Source: Paenibacillus pabuli NBRC 13638 (GTDB taxonomy: Bacteria; Bacillota; Bacilli; Paenibacillales; Paenibacillaceae). Taken from it: a stretch of DNA of 64,000 nt. This document shows positions 16,950-26,518 of the stretch, one piece after another (position 1 is the stretch's first letter; each line of letters opens with the position of its first letter). Where the stretch lies: assembly GCF_001514495.1 (NCBI RefSeq), contig NZ_BCNM01000025.1, positions 38,117-102,116 of the forward strand. Direction: 5' to 3'. Both the position numbers and the translations under genes were made by a program. The notes beneath the pieces were generated by a model, which saw only the letters and a program-made list of their open reading frames with translations, ran no database searches and was not told the origin of the DNA.

Positions 16950-18047
16950 ATGTTTTTAAGACAAGATACACGTCCTGTTAAAGTGGGGAACTTAACGATT
17001 GGTGGCAGCAACGAGGTCATCATCCAGAGCATGTGTACAACAAAAACGGCAGACGTTGAGGCAACCGTGGCAGAGATTTTACGTTTGGAAGAAGCAGGCT
17101 GCCAAGTGGTGCGTGTAACGGTGAATAATGAGGAAGCGGCTGCAGCCATCAAGGAAATCAAGAAACGGATTAATATTCCGCTTGTGGCCGATATCCATTT
17201 TAATTATAAACTGGCACTCCTTGCGATTGAGAACGGCATCGATAAAGTACGGATTAATCCCGGCAATATCGGTAAACGTTCCAAAGTAGAGGAAGTCGTC
17301 AAAGCTTGTAAAGAGAAGGGTATTCCGATTCGGATCGGGGTAAACGCAGGTTCTCTGGAAAACCATTTGCTTGAAAAATATGGTTATCCAACGGCTGATG
17401 CCATGGTAGAAAGTGCACTTTATCACATTGGTATTTTGGAAGAATTGGATTTCCACGATATTATTGTGTCTCTCAAAGCATCGGATGTACCGATGGCGAT
17501 TGAGGCTTATTCCAAAGCGGCCGAGATTATCAGGTATCCGTTGCATCTGGGGATTACCGAGGCAGGCACGTTGTTCTCTGGTACAATCAAAAGTTCTGCT
17601 GGTATGGGTGCCTTGTTATCCATGGGCATTGGTTCGACGATGCGAATATCGCTTAGTGCGGACCCGGTTGAGGAGATCAAGGTTGCTCGTGACCTGCTCA
17701 AAACCTTTGGGCTGATTTCTAATGCAGCTACGCTGATTTCCTGCCCGACTTGTGGCCGTTTGGATATCGATCTGTTCTCCATTGCGAATGAAGTGGAAGA
17801 ATATATTTCCAAGCTCAAGGTGCCGATCAAAGTATCGGTGTTAGGTTGCGCCGTTAACGGTCCCGGCGAAGCAAAAGAAGCCGATATCGGTATTGCCGGT
17901 GCACGCGGAGAAGGCTTGTTATTCCGTCATGGTAAAATGATCCGTAAAGTGCCGGAAGAAATCATGGTTGAAGAATTGAAAAAAGAGATCGACAAAATCG
18001 TGGAATCCTATGAAATGACAGGGGTTATTCCAGGTCGCTCGCACTGA
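16950..18047 (+). CDS. ispG: 4-hydroxy-3-methylbut-2-enyl-diphosphate synthase (flavodoxin)
   Basis: A 365-residue iron-sulfur enzyme of the non-mevalonate (MEP) isoprenoid pathway, converting methylerythritol cyclodiphosphate to HMBPP. The TIM-barrel part begins TRPVKVGNLTIGG, and the 4Fe-4S ligands lie in the C-terminal domain (SCPTCGR and LGCAVNGPGE). I chose the ATG at 16950 (GGGGAGAG 9 bases upstream); the frame is open 28 codons further, but those codons match nothing in the family. It has its own terminator and stands between clpX and lonB. Confidence 0.95.
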   Translation: MFLRQDTRPVKVGNLTIGGSNEVIIQSMCTTKTADVEATVAEILRLEEAGCQVVRVTVNNEEAAAAIKEIKKRINIPLVADIHFNYKLALLAIENGIDKVRINPGNIGKRSKVEEVVKACKEKGIPIRIGVNAGSLENHLLEKYGYPTADAMVESALYHIGILEELDFHDIIVSLKASDVPMAIEAYSKAAEIIRYPLHLGITEAGTLFSGTIKSSAGMGALLSMGIGSTMRISLSADPVEEIKVARDLLKTFGLISNAATLISCPTCGRLDIDLFSIANEVEEYISKLKVPIKVSVLGCAVNGPGEAKEADIGIAGARGEGLLFRHGKMIRKVPEEIMVEELKKEIDKIVESYEMTGVIPGRSH

Positions 18048-18068
18048 TTCGTTTATATATGTTTCTGC

Positions 18069-18098
18069 AACAGCCCGTCAGCAATGACGGGCTGTTTT
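18069..18098 (+). terminator. terminator of ispG
   Basis: AACAGCCCGTCA pairs with TGACGGGCTGTT, then TTGC. Confidence 0.85.
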
Positions 18099-18130
18099 GC
18101 ATTCTTTGACATACAAATTGCCGTACACCC

Positions 18131-18158
18131 GTTTACGTCTCGGTGAAAAGGCTATACT
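18131..18158 (+). promoter_or_regulatory. possible sigma-F-type forespore promoter of lonB
   Basis: GTTTA at 18131-18135, 14-base spacer, GGCTATACT at 18150-18158. The -10 element fits the sigma-F pattern GGNNANANT at every fixed base; the -35 has four of five bases of GYATA; the spacer is one base short. In B. subtilis lonB is known to be transcribed in the forespore by sigma-F. A sigma-B reading (GTTTAC-N13-GGCTAT) is also possible on the same bases. Confidence 0.45.
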
Positions 18159-18215
18159 ACCAAGTATTAGCATGATCTCTTATGAGATAGGGACAGAACA
18201 GGAGGATGTGGAGAC

Positions 18216-19967
18216 ATGGAATTTGGTATGGTCATAATGATGATTCAGTTATTTTTTGGTGTGGTGATTGGTTTGTATTTCTGGAATTTGCTTCGTGGCC
18301 AGAAAACAAACCGCAGTGCGGTCGAGCGGGAATCCCGCAAGGAACTGGAGAAACTGCGGAAGCTGCGCTCCATCTCACTCACCAAACCTTTGGCCGAGAA
18401 GACACGTCCAGCAACGATTAATGACATTGTGGGGCAAAAGGACGGACTCCGCGCCCTTAAAGCTGCGTTATGCAGTGCTAATCCACAGCATGTCATTATA
18501 TATGGCCCTCCAGGAGTGGGGAAAACAGCTGCTGCAAGGGTGGTTTTGGAAGAAGCTAAAAAGAATCCATCATCTCCCTTCAAGCCCGATGCCAAATTCA
18601 CGGAACTCGACGCCACGACGGCGCGTTTTGACGAGCGGGGGATTGCTGATCCTTTGATTGGTTCAGTGCATGACCCCATCTATCAGGGGGCAGGAGCGAT
18701 GGGTGTAGCAGGCATTCCTCAACCGAAACCTGGCGCTGTTACGAAGGCACACGGAGGTATGCTTTTTATTGATGAGATTGGTGAATTGCATTCCATCCAG
18801 ATGAATAAGCTGCTAAAAGTGTTGGAGGATCGCAAGGTGTTTTTGGAAAGTGCGTACTATAACTCGGAAGACACGCATACTCCTGCTTATATCCACGATA
18901 TTTTTCAAAATGGTCTGCCAGCCGATTTTCGTCTTGTCGGAGCGACGACACGTTCGCCCCATGAACTGCCTCCAGCTTTGCGGTCGCGGTGCATGGAGGT
19001 CTATTTCCGTCCATTGTTGCCCGAAGAGATCGGGCGAATAGCGGAAGATGCCGTGCAGAAAATCGGCTTCAGTCCATGCCCGGAAGCTGTCGATGTGGTC
19101 AAGCGATATGCAACCAATGGGCGTGAAGCAGTGAATATTATTCAGCTCGCTGCAGGCCTGGCTTTGACCGAAAAACGGGAAACATTGCAGGCGTCGGATG
19201 TGGAATGGGTGGCTGGCAGCAGCCAGATTCAGCCCCGGCCGGATCGCAAGGTGCCTCAGCGCCCCCAAATTGGTTTTGTAAATGGCTTGGCTGTATATGG
19301 ACCGAATATGGGCACTATTTTGGAGATTGAAGTATCTGCTGTTCCGGCTCTTCGAGATCAGGGCCGAATCAACATTACGGGCGTTGTGGATGAAGAAGAG
19401 ATTGGAGGCGGTTCGCGCACACTCCGGCGAAAAAGCATGGCTAAAGGCTCGGTTGAAAATGTGTTAACCGTATTAAAAGCCATGGGTATTCGTCCTAACG
19501 ACTACGATTTACACGTTAATTTCCCGGGTGGAACGCCAATTGATGGTCCGTCTGCCGGGATTGCTATGGCCACTGCCATTACATCAGCCATCCAGGGACG
19601 CCCTATTGATCATGAGACAGCGATGACGGGTGAGATTAGTATTCATGGCCGGGTGAAACCGATCGGCGGTGTACTGGCCAAAGTAGAGGCTGCATTCCAG
19701 GCAGGGGCAAAGACGGTCATTATTCCGGCAGAGAATTGGCAGTCCATCTTTGATAATCTGGATGGCTTACGAGTTATCCCGGTAGATACGGTTGAGGACG
19801 TGTTCCGCGAAGTATTTGACTGGGTACCTGAGCAGCAAGCGAAACAAATGAACCTTGCCGAAGAGTCAGCGCCACCTTCACCGGAAATTTTTCCGCCTGC
19901 ATCCGCTTCTTATTTGCGTGCTGACTTGCCGCGTCCAGGACAGGTTACAGATTCGGGAAGCTGCTAA
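18216..19967 (+). CDS. lonB: ATP-dependent protease LonB
   Basis: A 583-residue membrane-anchored Lon-type protease. A single N-terminal membrane segment (about residues 5-24) replaces the substrate-binding domain of LonA. The AAA+ part has Walker A GPPGVGKT (97-104) and the C-terminal protease domain has the Ser446 (DGPSAGIA)/Lys489 dyad. In B. subtilis LonB is a forespore protein. It has a strong AGGAGG site and stands just before lonA. The C-terminal tail after about 560 is Pro/Ser-rich and variable. Confidence 0.93.
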   Translation: MEFGMVIMMIQLFFGVVIGLYFWNLLRGQKTNRSAVERESRKELEKLRKLRSISLTKPLAEKTRPATINDIVGQKDGLRALKAALCSANPQHVIIYGPPGVGKTAAARVVLEEAKKNPSSPFKPDAKFTELDATTARFDERGIADPLIGSVHDPIYQGAGAMGVAGIPQPKPGAVTKAHGGMLFIDEIGELHSIQMNKLLKVLEDRKVFLESAYYNSEDTHTPAYIHDIFQNGLPADFRLVGATTRSPHELPPALRSRCMEVYFRPLLPEEIGRIAEDAVQKIGFSPCPEAVDVVKRYATNGREAVNIIQLAAGLALTEKRETLQASDVEWVAGSSQIQPRPDRKVPQRPQIGFVNGLAVYGPNMGTILEIEVSAVPALRDQGRINITGVVDEEEIGGGSRTLRRKSMAKGSVENVLTVLKAMGIRPNDYDLHVNFPGGTPIDGPSAGIAMATAITSAIQGRPIDHETAMTGEISIHGRVKPIGGVLAKVEAAFQAGAKTVIIPAENWQSIFDNLDGLRVIPVDTVEDVFREVFDWVPEQQAKQMNLAEESAPPSPEIFPPASASYLRADLPRPGQVTDSGSC

Positions 19968-20053
19968 GCGCTTCCCTTCATTGGTTTTTTATGTGAACAT
20001 TTGATAGAATAATGATTGACTACAACCTGAGAGCCATTGGAGGTGCGAAAGCG

Positions 20054-22393
20054 ATGGGACCGAGCAAAGCGAAAGGTCGTCGTTTTCCTTTACTGCCTTT
20101 AAGAGGACTTCTCGTCTACCCGAGTATGGTACTGCATCTCGATGTGGGCCGGGAGAAATCGGTCAAGGCTTTAGAAAAAGCGATGGTAGAAGAACATTTG
20201 ATTCTCCTATGTTCCCAAGCCGAGGTAAATATTGAAGAACCAACACAAGAGGACATTTTCAGAATCGGAACGGTAGCCAAGGTCAGACAGATGCTGAAGC
20301 TTCCAAACGGAACGATTCGTGTACTTGTGGAAGGCTTGGAACGGGCTGAAATTATTGAATATACGGACAACGAAGAGTATTACGAAGTGCTGGCACAAGA
20401 GCTTCCTGAAGAGGAGAACAGCCGTCCCGAAACGGATGCGCTGATGCGTACCGTTTTGAACCAGTTCGAAAATTATATTAATTTGTCCAAAAAGGTTACA
20501 CCCGAGACACTTGCGGCTGTGTCTGATATCGAAGAACCGGGTCGATTGGCCGATGTGATCACAAGTCACCTGTCTCTGAAGATCAAGGACAAACAGGAGA
20601 TTCTGGAGACGATCGACGTAAGGGAACGGCTGGAGAAGCTGCTGGACATCCTGAACAATGAGAGGGAAGTACTGGAGCTTGAACGCAAAATCAGCCAGCG
20701 TGTGAAGAAACAGATGGAGAAAACCCAGAAGGAATATTATCTGCGTGAGCAGATGAAAGCGATCCAGAAAGAGCTGGGAGAGAAAGAGGGCCGTGCAGGC
20801 GAGGTTGAGGAACTTCGGAATCAAATGGAGGCTCTTGGCCTGCCGGACAAGGTGAAGGAAAAGGTTGAAAAGGAAATTGATCGACTGGAGAAAATGCCAT
20901 CGAGTTCTGCAGAAGGCGGGGTAATCCGCAACTATGTGGATTGGCTGCTGGGACTGCCTTGGACGCAGATGACAGCTGACGATCTGGATATTCAAAAGGC
21001 GGAAGATGTGCTAAATGCAGATCACTACGGTTTGGAAAAACCGAAGGAACGTGTGCTTGAATATCTGGCTGTCCAGAAACTGGTGAAAAAGCTTAAAGGA
21101 CCGATTCTCTGTCTTGTTGGACCTCCAGGGGTCGGGAAAACGTCGCTGGCACGCTCCATTGCCAGATCGCTTGGCCGCGAGTTTGTCAGAATATCGCTGG
21201 GCGGCGTGCGAGATGAAGCGGAAATCCGCGGTCATCGACGTACCTATGTGGGTGCAATGCCAGGTCGTATCATTCAGGGCATGAAGACGGCGGGTTCACT
21301 CAATCCGGTTTTCCTGCTGGACGAGATCGACAAAATGGCCTCAGACTTCCGCGGAGACCCTTCCGCAGCGCTGCTCGAAGTACTTGATCCCGAACAGAAC
21401 AACACGTTCAGTGATCACTTTGTAGAGTTACCGTTTGATTTATCCAACGTTATGTTTATAACAACTGCCAACACGGTGCACAATATTCCGCGTCCATTGC
21501 TGGATCGGATGGAAATGCTCAACATCCCTGGTTACACGGAGCTGGAGAAGCTGCAAATCGCCAAAAACTATTTGCTGCCAAAGCAGAAACAGGACCATGG
21601 CCTGGAAGAAGATCAGTTGAATATCGGGGATGACAGCTTGTTGCGTGTTATTCGTGAATATACACGGGAGTCCGGGGTACGGAATCTGGAACAGCAGATG
21701 GCTTCGTTATGCCGAAAAGCGGCCAAAAACATTGTGTCAGGTGTAGAAGGTCAAATTAATATCACATCGGATGAAGTGAAGGATTACCTTGGTCCCGGCA
21801 AGTTCCGTTATGGCATGGCCGAGCTGGAAGATCAGATTGGTACGGTTACAGGTCTGGCTTGGACTGAAGTGGGCGGAGATACCCTCGTGATCGAAGTTAC
21901 CGTCGTACCTGGAACTGGCAAATTGACTCTGACAGGTAAACTGGGTGATGTCATGAAGGAATCAGCCCAGGCGGCATTCAGCTACACCCGGTCCAAAGCT
22001 GCCCAGCTCGGGATTCCATCAGACTTCCATGAGAAGAACGATATCCACATTCACGTTCCGGAAGGGGCAATTCCCAAAGATGGACCATCTGCGGGGATTA
22101 CAATGGCAACTGCGTTGATCTCTGCTCTGACGAATAAACATGTCTCCAAAGATATTGCCATGACAGGCGAAATAACACTGCGTGGCCGTGTGTTACCAAT
22201 CGGCGGATTGAAGGAAAAATCACTGGCAGCTCACCGTGCCGGTTACAAAAAAATATTATTGCCCAAGGATAACGAGCGGGACCTGCGGGATATTCCGGAC
22301 AGTATCAAGGAAGATGTGGAATTTGTCCCCGTGGCCCATATGGATCAGGTGCTGCAGCATGCACTTGTGGAACAATCAGGAATACATCTGTAG
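20054..22393 (+). CDS. lon: ATP-dependent protease LonA
   Basis: A 779-residue cytosolic Lon protease. The N-terminal substrate-binding domain starts FPLLPLRGLLVYPSMVL, coiled-coil helices follow at about 190-275, and the AAA+ domain has GPPGVGKTSLAR. The protease dyad Ser679 (DGPSAGITM) and Lys722 (GGLKEKS) falls on the same numbers as in E. coli Lon. I chose the ATG at 20054, which has TGGAGGTG 9 bases upstream; the frame is open 14 codons earlier without a site. lonB-lonA-ysxC is the same order as in B. subtilis. Confidence 0.96.
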   Translation: MGPSKAKGRRFPLLPLRGLLVYPSMVLHLDVGREKSVKALEKAMVEEHLILLCSQAEVNIEEPTQEDIFRIGTVAKVRQMLKLPNGTIRVLVEGLERAEIIEYTDNEEYYEVLAQELPEEENSRPETDALMRTVLNQFENYINLSKKVTPETLAAVSDIEEPGRLADVITSHLSLKIKDKQEILETIDVRERLEKLLDILNNEREVLELERKISQRVKKQMEKTQKEYYLREQMKAIQKELGEKEGRAGEVEELRNQMEALGLPDKVKEKVEKEIDRLEKMPSSSAEGGVIRNYVDWLLGLPWTQMTADDLDIQKAEDVLNADHYGLEKPKERVLEYLAVQKLVKKLKGPILCLVGPPGVGKTSLARSIARSLGREFVRISLGGVRDEAEIRGHRRTYVGAMPGRIIQGMKTAGSLNPVFLLDEIDKMASDFRGDPSAALLEVLDPEQNNTFSDHFVELPFDLSNVMFITTANTVHNIPRPLLDRMEMLNIPGYTELEKLQIAKNYLLPKQKQDHGLEEDQLNIGDDSLLRVIREYTRESGVRNLEQQMASLCRKAAKNIVSGVEGQINITSDEVKDYLGPGKFRYGMAELEDQIGTVTGLAWTEVGGDTLVIEVTVVPGTGKLTLTGKLGDVMKESAQAAFSYTRSKAAQLGIPSDFHEKNDIHIHVPEGAIPKDGPSAGITMATALISALTNKHVSKDIAMTGEITLRGRVLPIGGLKEKSLAAHRAGYKKILLPKDNERDLRDIPDSIKEDVEFVPVAHMDQVLQHALVEQSGIHL

Positions 22394-22422
22394 CCCGTTA
22401 AACGAGGGATCGTATGAAGAGT

Positions 22423-22467
22423 AAACCGTTCTGCGGAAGCTTTGGCGTCCGTTGGAACGGTTTTTTT
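22423..22467 (+). terminator. terminator of lonA
   Basis: AAACCGTTC pairs with GAACGGTTT with a long loop, then a run of T. Confidence 0.75.
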
Positions 22468-22549
22468 GGTATGATAGAACAATCCATGGCATAATACCAA
22501 CATCAGCTTCAAATAAGAGCATACGAGTTCAAGAGAGGACAGATACAAT

Positions 22550-23194
22550 ATGAAAGTAAATCAATCCGAATTTATTATCAGCGCCGTTCGGCCTGAACAA
22601 TACCCCGAGGACGGGCTGCCCGAGATTGCCTTGGCGGGACGATCGAATGTGGGAAAATCATCTTTGATTAACCGTTTGATTAATCGCAAAAATCTGGCAC
22701 GGACGAGCTCTACCCCTGGTAAGACACAGCAACTGAACTATTACAAGATCAATCAGGATCTCTATTTTGTGGATTTTCCCGGCTACGGTTATGCCAAAGT
22801 GTCGAAGCAGCAGCGTTTCGCCTGGGGCAAAATGATGGAGAAATATTTGCTGGAACGGAAAGAATTGAAGTTGGTCATGCAAATGGTGGATATGAGACAT
22901 GAACCATCCAAGGATGACATGATGATGAACGACTGGCTTCGCCATCACGGTCTGCCTCTCGTTGTGGTAGCGACGAAGATGGACAAGATTCCCAAAACGC
23001 GCAGAGCCAAACATATCAAAGTGATCAAAGAAGCTTTGGATCTTCGTCCTGGCGATCTGTTTGTACCTTTTTCATCTGAAGAGGGGTTGGGTAAAGAAGA
23101 ATTATGGGAGATCATTACCCGCCATGCCGGAATCGGCGAAGCTTCTGTGGAAGAAGATTCACCGACTGACGAAAGCCAAGAAATTAACGGATAA
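22550..23194 (+). CDS. ysxC: ribosome biogenesis GTP-binding protein YsxC/EngB
   Basis: A 214-residue GTPase needed for late assembly of the 50S subunit. G1 is GRSNVGKSSL, G2 is near TSSTPGKTQ, G3 is DFPGYG, G4 is TKMD. The core matches the roughly 195-residue family; the acidic C-terminal extension of about 20 residues is not conserved. It follows lonA, as in B. subtilis, but a terminator separates them. Confidence 0.95.
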   Translation: MKVNQSEFIISAVRPEQYPEDGLPEIALAGRSNVGKSSLINRLINRKNLARTSSTPGKTQQLNYYKINQDLYFVDFPGYGYAKVSKQQRFAWGKMMEKYLLERKELKLVMQMVDMRHEPSKDDMMMNDWLRHHGLPLVVVATKMDKIPKTRRAKHIKVIKEALDLRPGDLFVPFSSEEGLGKEELWEIITRHAGIGEASVEEDSPTDESQEING

Positions 23195-23463
23195 GCCAGG
23201 GATTACGGTGTTTTAATGCAGGAAAGTGAGCAACCTAGGTGTATCTTTAATAAGATCCAAGATTAATCCGTAATTCTCTGAATTTTCGTAAGAAATCCTG
23301 TTTTGATTTGGAGCGAAACAGGAAGGCGACAGTGTATAATGAATATAAGTGCATTTGTGCCAACAGTAACCAAAATACCGGCCTTGCCGGCCTGATGAAT
23401 TTTGAGATCACTGCCACAGGTACAGGAAGGCAAGACAATCGGGAAAGAATTGAGGAGATTTGT

Positions 23464-24054
23464 ATGGCTCAGCGGTTAGCCACAGAGTACGTTAAAGCCA
23501 CTTTTAAATTGTCAGAGCCCCAGATGCATCAGTTTTTGCACATGACAGAAGACGGCCGGATTCATCACCGAGTAAAGGTGCTGGAGAATGGTTGCCAGGA
23601 GATCGTGCTAGAAGATGTGAGTGGAGAGGAAGTTCATTTCCCTTTTGACCGGCTTGAAGGGTTTTATATCTGTGAGTTATCTTGCCGCCTGGTAAATCCT
23701 CATCTGACCAACGTAGTCCGGAAGCTCTTTATGGCTTTTAAGGGTGACGGCGTTGTTCATCGTATTTACGAAGAGTTTACCATGACGTATGTTTATGCTC
23801 ATGGCACTGTCCGTAAAATTGTGGAGCAGACCGGGGAGAAAGTCCGTGTCATCTACGAATACAAAAATACGTTGCTTGAATTGCAGCATCTGTTCCAGGC
23901 TCGGGATATTGAGCGCGAGATTAATCGGATATACGCCGAGATTGATACACTCCTGGATCTAAGAAATCATGCTTCGACTTCTGAACAACTCCATCGGATT
24001 GATGAGCAGATTGCCCTCCACCGACAACGGATGTTTGAGCTTGAGGCTTATTGA
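23464..24054 (+). CDS. conserved protein of unknown function
   Basis: A 196-residue protein without signal peptide or membrane segment. The first 130 residues look like a mixed alpha/beta domain. The C-terminal 60 (EREINRIYAEIDTLLDLRNH and on) look like a helical hairpin or coiled coil. I recognise no motif or family. The start is the ATG at 23464 with GAGGAG 6 bases upstream; the frame is open another 52 codons upward, but that stretch has no good start. It stands alone between ysxC and speD, about 270 bases after ysxC. Some databases may label such proteins as an NRPS module, for which I see no evidence. Confidence 0.7.
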   Translation: MAQRLATEYVKATFKLSEPQMHQFLHMTEDGRIHHRVKVLENGCQEIVLEDVSGEEVHFPFDRLEGFYICELSCRLVNPHLTNVVRKLFMAFKGDGVVHRIYEEFTMTYVYAHGTVRKIVEQTGEKVRVIYEYKNTLLELQHLFQARDIEREINRIYAEIDTLLDLRNHASTSEQLHRIDEQIALHRQRMFELEAY

Positions 24055-24094
24055 CCTGAAGGATAAATGTCATACCCGATATATGCAAGAAAAC

Positions 24095-24150
24095 ATCCCC
24101 TGAGGCTCTGACCCATGGCACTTGCCTGGTTCCAGCAAAAGGGGATTTTT
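24095..24150 (+). terminator. probable terminator of the unknown gene
   Basis: ATCCCCT pairs with AGGGGAT, with an inner CCA/TGG-containing loop of about 38 bases, then TTTT. Confidence 0.5.
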
Positions 24151-24198
24151 GGTCTTTGAACGTTTGAATTTTTTATTTCTTTTACTTCCAGAAAAGGG

Positions 24199-24227
24199 TT
24201 GCAATCCTTTTGAATAGATGTTATTTT
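24199..24227 (+). promoter_or_regulatory. possible promoter of speD
   Basis: TTGCAA, 17-base spacer, TATTTT, followed by a leader of about 145 bases. The 320-base gap 24055-24374 also holds the terminator above and a TCCTAG/CTAGGA stem (24319-24324 with 24354-24359) that abuts the speD ribosome site. Confidence 0.35.
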
Positions 24228-24374
24228 TAATCTCGTTGAAAAGAATATAGGAACCAGGATTCACTCAGGACATTATATGTTGCGAGAGATTATTACCTCG
24301 GGAAGTGAATGACGTAGGTCCTAGCGGATGAAATTTTTTCAAACATTTTATTCCTAGGAAGGGGGAGCCGAAGG

Positions 24375-24773
24375 ATGGAATATTCAACTTTCGGAAGACA
24401 CGTTGCTGTTGATGCCTGGGGTGTCGACTTTGATCTACTGAACAGTGCGGAGTACTTGCAAGCTCAACTGGTTGAAGCAGCGGAGGCATGTGGCGCGACA
24501 GTAATGTCCGTACAATCCAAGCAGTTTGAGCCACAAGGAGCGACAGTGCTTGTACTGCTGTCTGAGAGCCATCTCTCGATTCACACGTATCCTGAAAGAG
24601 GTTTTGCAGCAATTGATTGCTACACTTGCGGGGAGACGGTAGACCCACAACTGGCCATTGACTACCTGGTATCCGTATTAAAACCTGAGAAAACGTACGC
24701 TAAGAAACTGGTACGCGGATTGGGCGAATTTCAAGTTGAAACACCAGAAATGACACAAGTTGAACTCATTTAA
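24375..24773 (+). CDS. speD: S-adenosylmethionine decarboxylase proenzyme
   Basis: A 132-residue class 1B (SpeH-type) enzyme that supplies decarboxylated SAM for spermidine synthesis. The chain cuts itself before the Ser in ESHLSIHTYPE (about residue 62-63) and that Ser becomes the pyruvoyl cofactor. FAAIDCYTCG contains the processing and catalytic His/Cys surroundings. The length is normal. The site AAGGGGGAG stands 7 bases before the ATG. No spermidine synthase gene lies nearby. Confidence 0.95.
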   Translation: MEYSTFGRHVAVDAWGVDFDLLNSAEYLQAQLVEAAEACGATVMSVQSKQFEPQGATVLVLLSESHLSIHTYPERGFAAIDCYTCGETVDPQLAIDYLVSVLKPEKTYAKKLVRGLGEFQVETPEMTQVELI

Positions 24774-24840
24774 TGATTTAAGTACAACGCATGAACAATG
24801 TTGACATATTGGGATGGAACCTAAACCATCCCCAATTCTG

Positions 24841-24872
24841 ATAGTCATGGAAATTCCATGGCTATTTGTTTT
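24841..24872 (+). terminator. terminator of speD
   Basis: ATAGTCATGGAA pairs with TTCCATGGCTAT (one wobble), then TTGTTTT. Confidence 0.6.
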
Positions 24873-25008
24873 ATATCAAGTTTCTGAAAATCTTCATCAT
24901 TAAAGAGGAGATGAACGAATAACGGCGAAGATTGGTGAGACACTACAATAAATGACAATGCATAACATGATCTACATGGGGATTTCATAAACATTTCATA
25001 AAAATGGC

Positions 25009-25037
25009 CCAGTCACCGTATGGATGTGTGATATAAT
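25009..25037 (+). promoter_or_regulatory. possible extended -10 promoter of hemA
   Basis: TATAAT at 25032-25037 preceded by TGA (extended -10); the -35 (CCAGTC) is poor. It starts the transcript about 70 bases before hemA. The rest of the 342-base gap 24774-25115 shows only the speD terminator. Confidence 0.4.
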
Positions 25038-25115
25038 TAACCATGTCAATCATAAATGGATAGACATATGTAGAAAACACTTTGATTGGAAATTTATTAG
25101 GCAGGTGAACTTGCA

Positions 25116-26504
25116 ATGCACATCGTTGTCGTTGGTTTGAATTATCGCACGGCGCCTGTAGAGGTTAGGGAACGATTCACATTTGCAGAAAAGGACTTGT
25201 CTGAAGCGCTGCAGCAGCTCAAGCTGACCAAGAGTGTATTGGAAGGTGTAATCGTAGCCACATGTAACCGTACCGAGTTGTACGTTGTGGTAGACCGTCT
25301 TCACATGTGTGGTTATTTTATTCGGACATTCATGGAACAATGGTTTAATGTTCCGCGGGAAGAATTTACGCAACACTTATATATATATGAAGATGATCAG
25401 GCCATGCGCCATTTGTTCCGTGTCATTTGTGGACTGGACTCCATGGTCATTGGTGAGACTCAGATTCTCGGGCAGGTGAAACAGGCTTTTTTCAAAGCTC
25501 AGGAAGAAAAGGCTACTGGAACATGGTTTAATATGCTGTTCAAGCAAGCAGTTACATTAGGTAAACGGGCACATTCGGAAACCTCGATTGGGGAAAGTGC
25601 GGTTTCTGTAAGTTATGCTGCCGTTGAACTGGGCAAACGGATTTTTGGCATGTTCACAGACAAGAAGGTGCTGATTCTGGGTGCCGGCAAAATGAGTGAA
25701 CTTACCGTGAAACATCTCTATGCCAATGGAGCGTCTGAAGTGATCGTGGCGAATCGTACACTTGCGCGGGCCGAGGAATTGGCAGCGAAGTTTAAGGGGA
25801 CTCCTTGTACGATGGAACAGGCGTTGGCGCGGTTAAACGAGGTAGATATTGTGATTAGTTCCACGGGGGCTGAACGATATATACTGGATGCGACAGTTGT
25901 CCGGGATAGCATGAAGCGCCGTCAATCACGGCCGCTATTCCTGATTGATATTGCCGTTCCGCGGGATATTGATCCGGCAATCGGTGAATTATCCAACGTA
26001 TTCCTCTATGATATTGATGATTTGGAAGGAATCGTGGAGAGCAACCTGGAGATGCGCAAAGTGGAAGCTGCCAAGATCGAGAGAATGATTGAACTTGAGA
26101 TGGAAGACTATTATCAATGGCTCAAAACGTTGGGCGTTCGACCTGTGATTCGTGCCTTGCAGGAGAAAGGTGCTACCATCCATGAAGAGACGATGGATAG
26201 TCTGTTCAACAAGTTGCCCGAACTGGATGAACATCAACGGAAAGTCATTCGTCGTTTGACCAAGAGTATCGTGAATCAAATGACGACAGATCCGATTAAC
26301 CGGATCAAGGAAATGGCAGGTACCAAGCACGGTGATGAAGCGCTACGCATGTTTACTCAGATTTTTGCCCTGGAGGATGCAGTAGAGGGGGCCGCTGAGA
26401 AAGTGGACCAGAGCGATGCTACGGCACTACGCAAACCAGCCGCCGTTCATCTTAACGATACCCGGCAAGATCCCGTGCCGGCTTATGCTCCGGCAGGCGT
26501 ATAA
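25116..26504 (+). CDS. hemA: glutamyl-tRNA reductase
   Basis: A 462-residue enzyme that reduces glutamyl-tRNA to glutamate-1-semialdehyde, the first committed step of the C5 route to tetrapyrroles. The catalytic Cys is in VATCNRTEL. The specificity region GLDSMVIGETQILGQVK, the NADPH-binding GAGKMSELTVKHL and the C-terminal dimerisation helices are all present. Slightly longer than usual because of a low-complexity tail. It heads a gene block that carries the pathway to uroporphyrinogen III, and the product of this step is passed to HemL, encoded at the end of the block. Confidence 0.97.
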   Translation: MHIVVVGLNYRTAPVEVRERFTFAEKDLSEALQQLKLTKSVLEGVIVATCNRTELYVVVDRLHMCGYFIRTFMEQWFNVPREEFTQHLYIYEDDQAMRHLFRVICGLDSMVIGETQILGQVKQAFFKAQEEKATGTWFNMLFKQAVTLGKRAHSETSIGESAVSVSYAAVELGKRIFGMFTDKKVLILGAGKMSELTVKHLYANGASEVIVANRTLARAEELAAKFKGTPCTMEQALARLNEVDIVISSTGAERYILDATVVRDSMKRRQSRPLFLIDIAVPRDIDPAIGELSNVFLYDIDDLEGIVESNLEMRKVEAAKIERMIELEMEDYYQWLKTLGVRPVIRALQEKGATIHEETMDSLFNKLPELDEHQRKVIRRLTKSIVNQMTTDPINRIKEMAGTKHGDEALRMFTQIFALEDAVEGAAEKVDQSDATALRKPAAVHLNDTRQDPVPAYAPAGV

Positions 26505-26518
26505 GGTGGGTGGGCAGC

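Noticed and set aside
23308..23463. Upstream extension of the unknown gene
   Set aside because: The 52 extra codons have no ribosome site, while GAGGAG fits the ATG at 23464.
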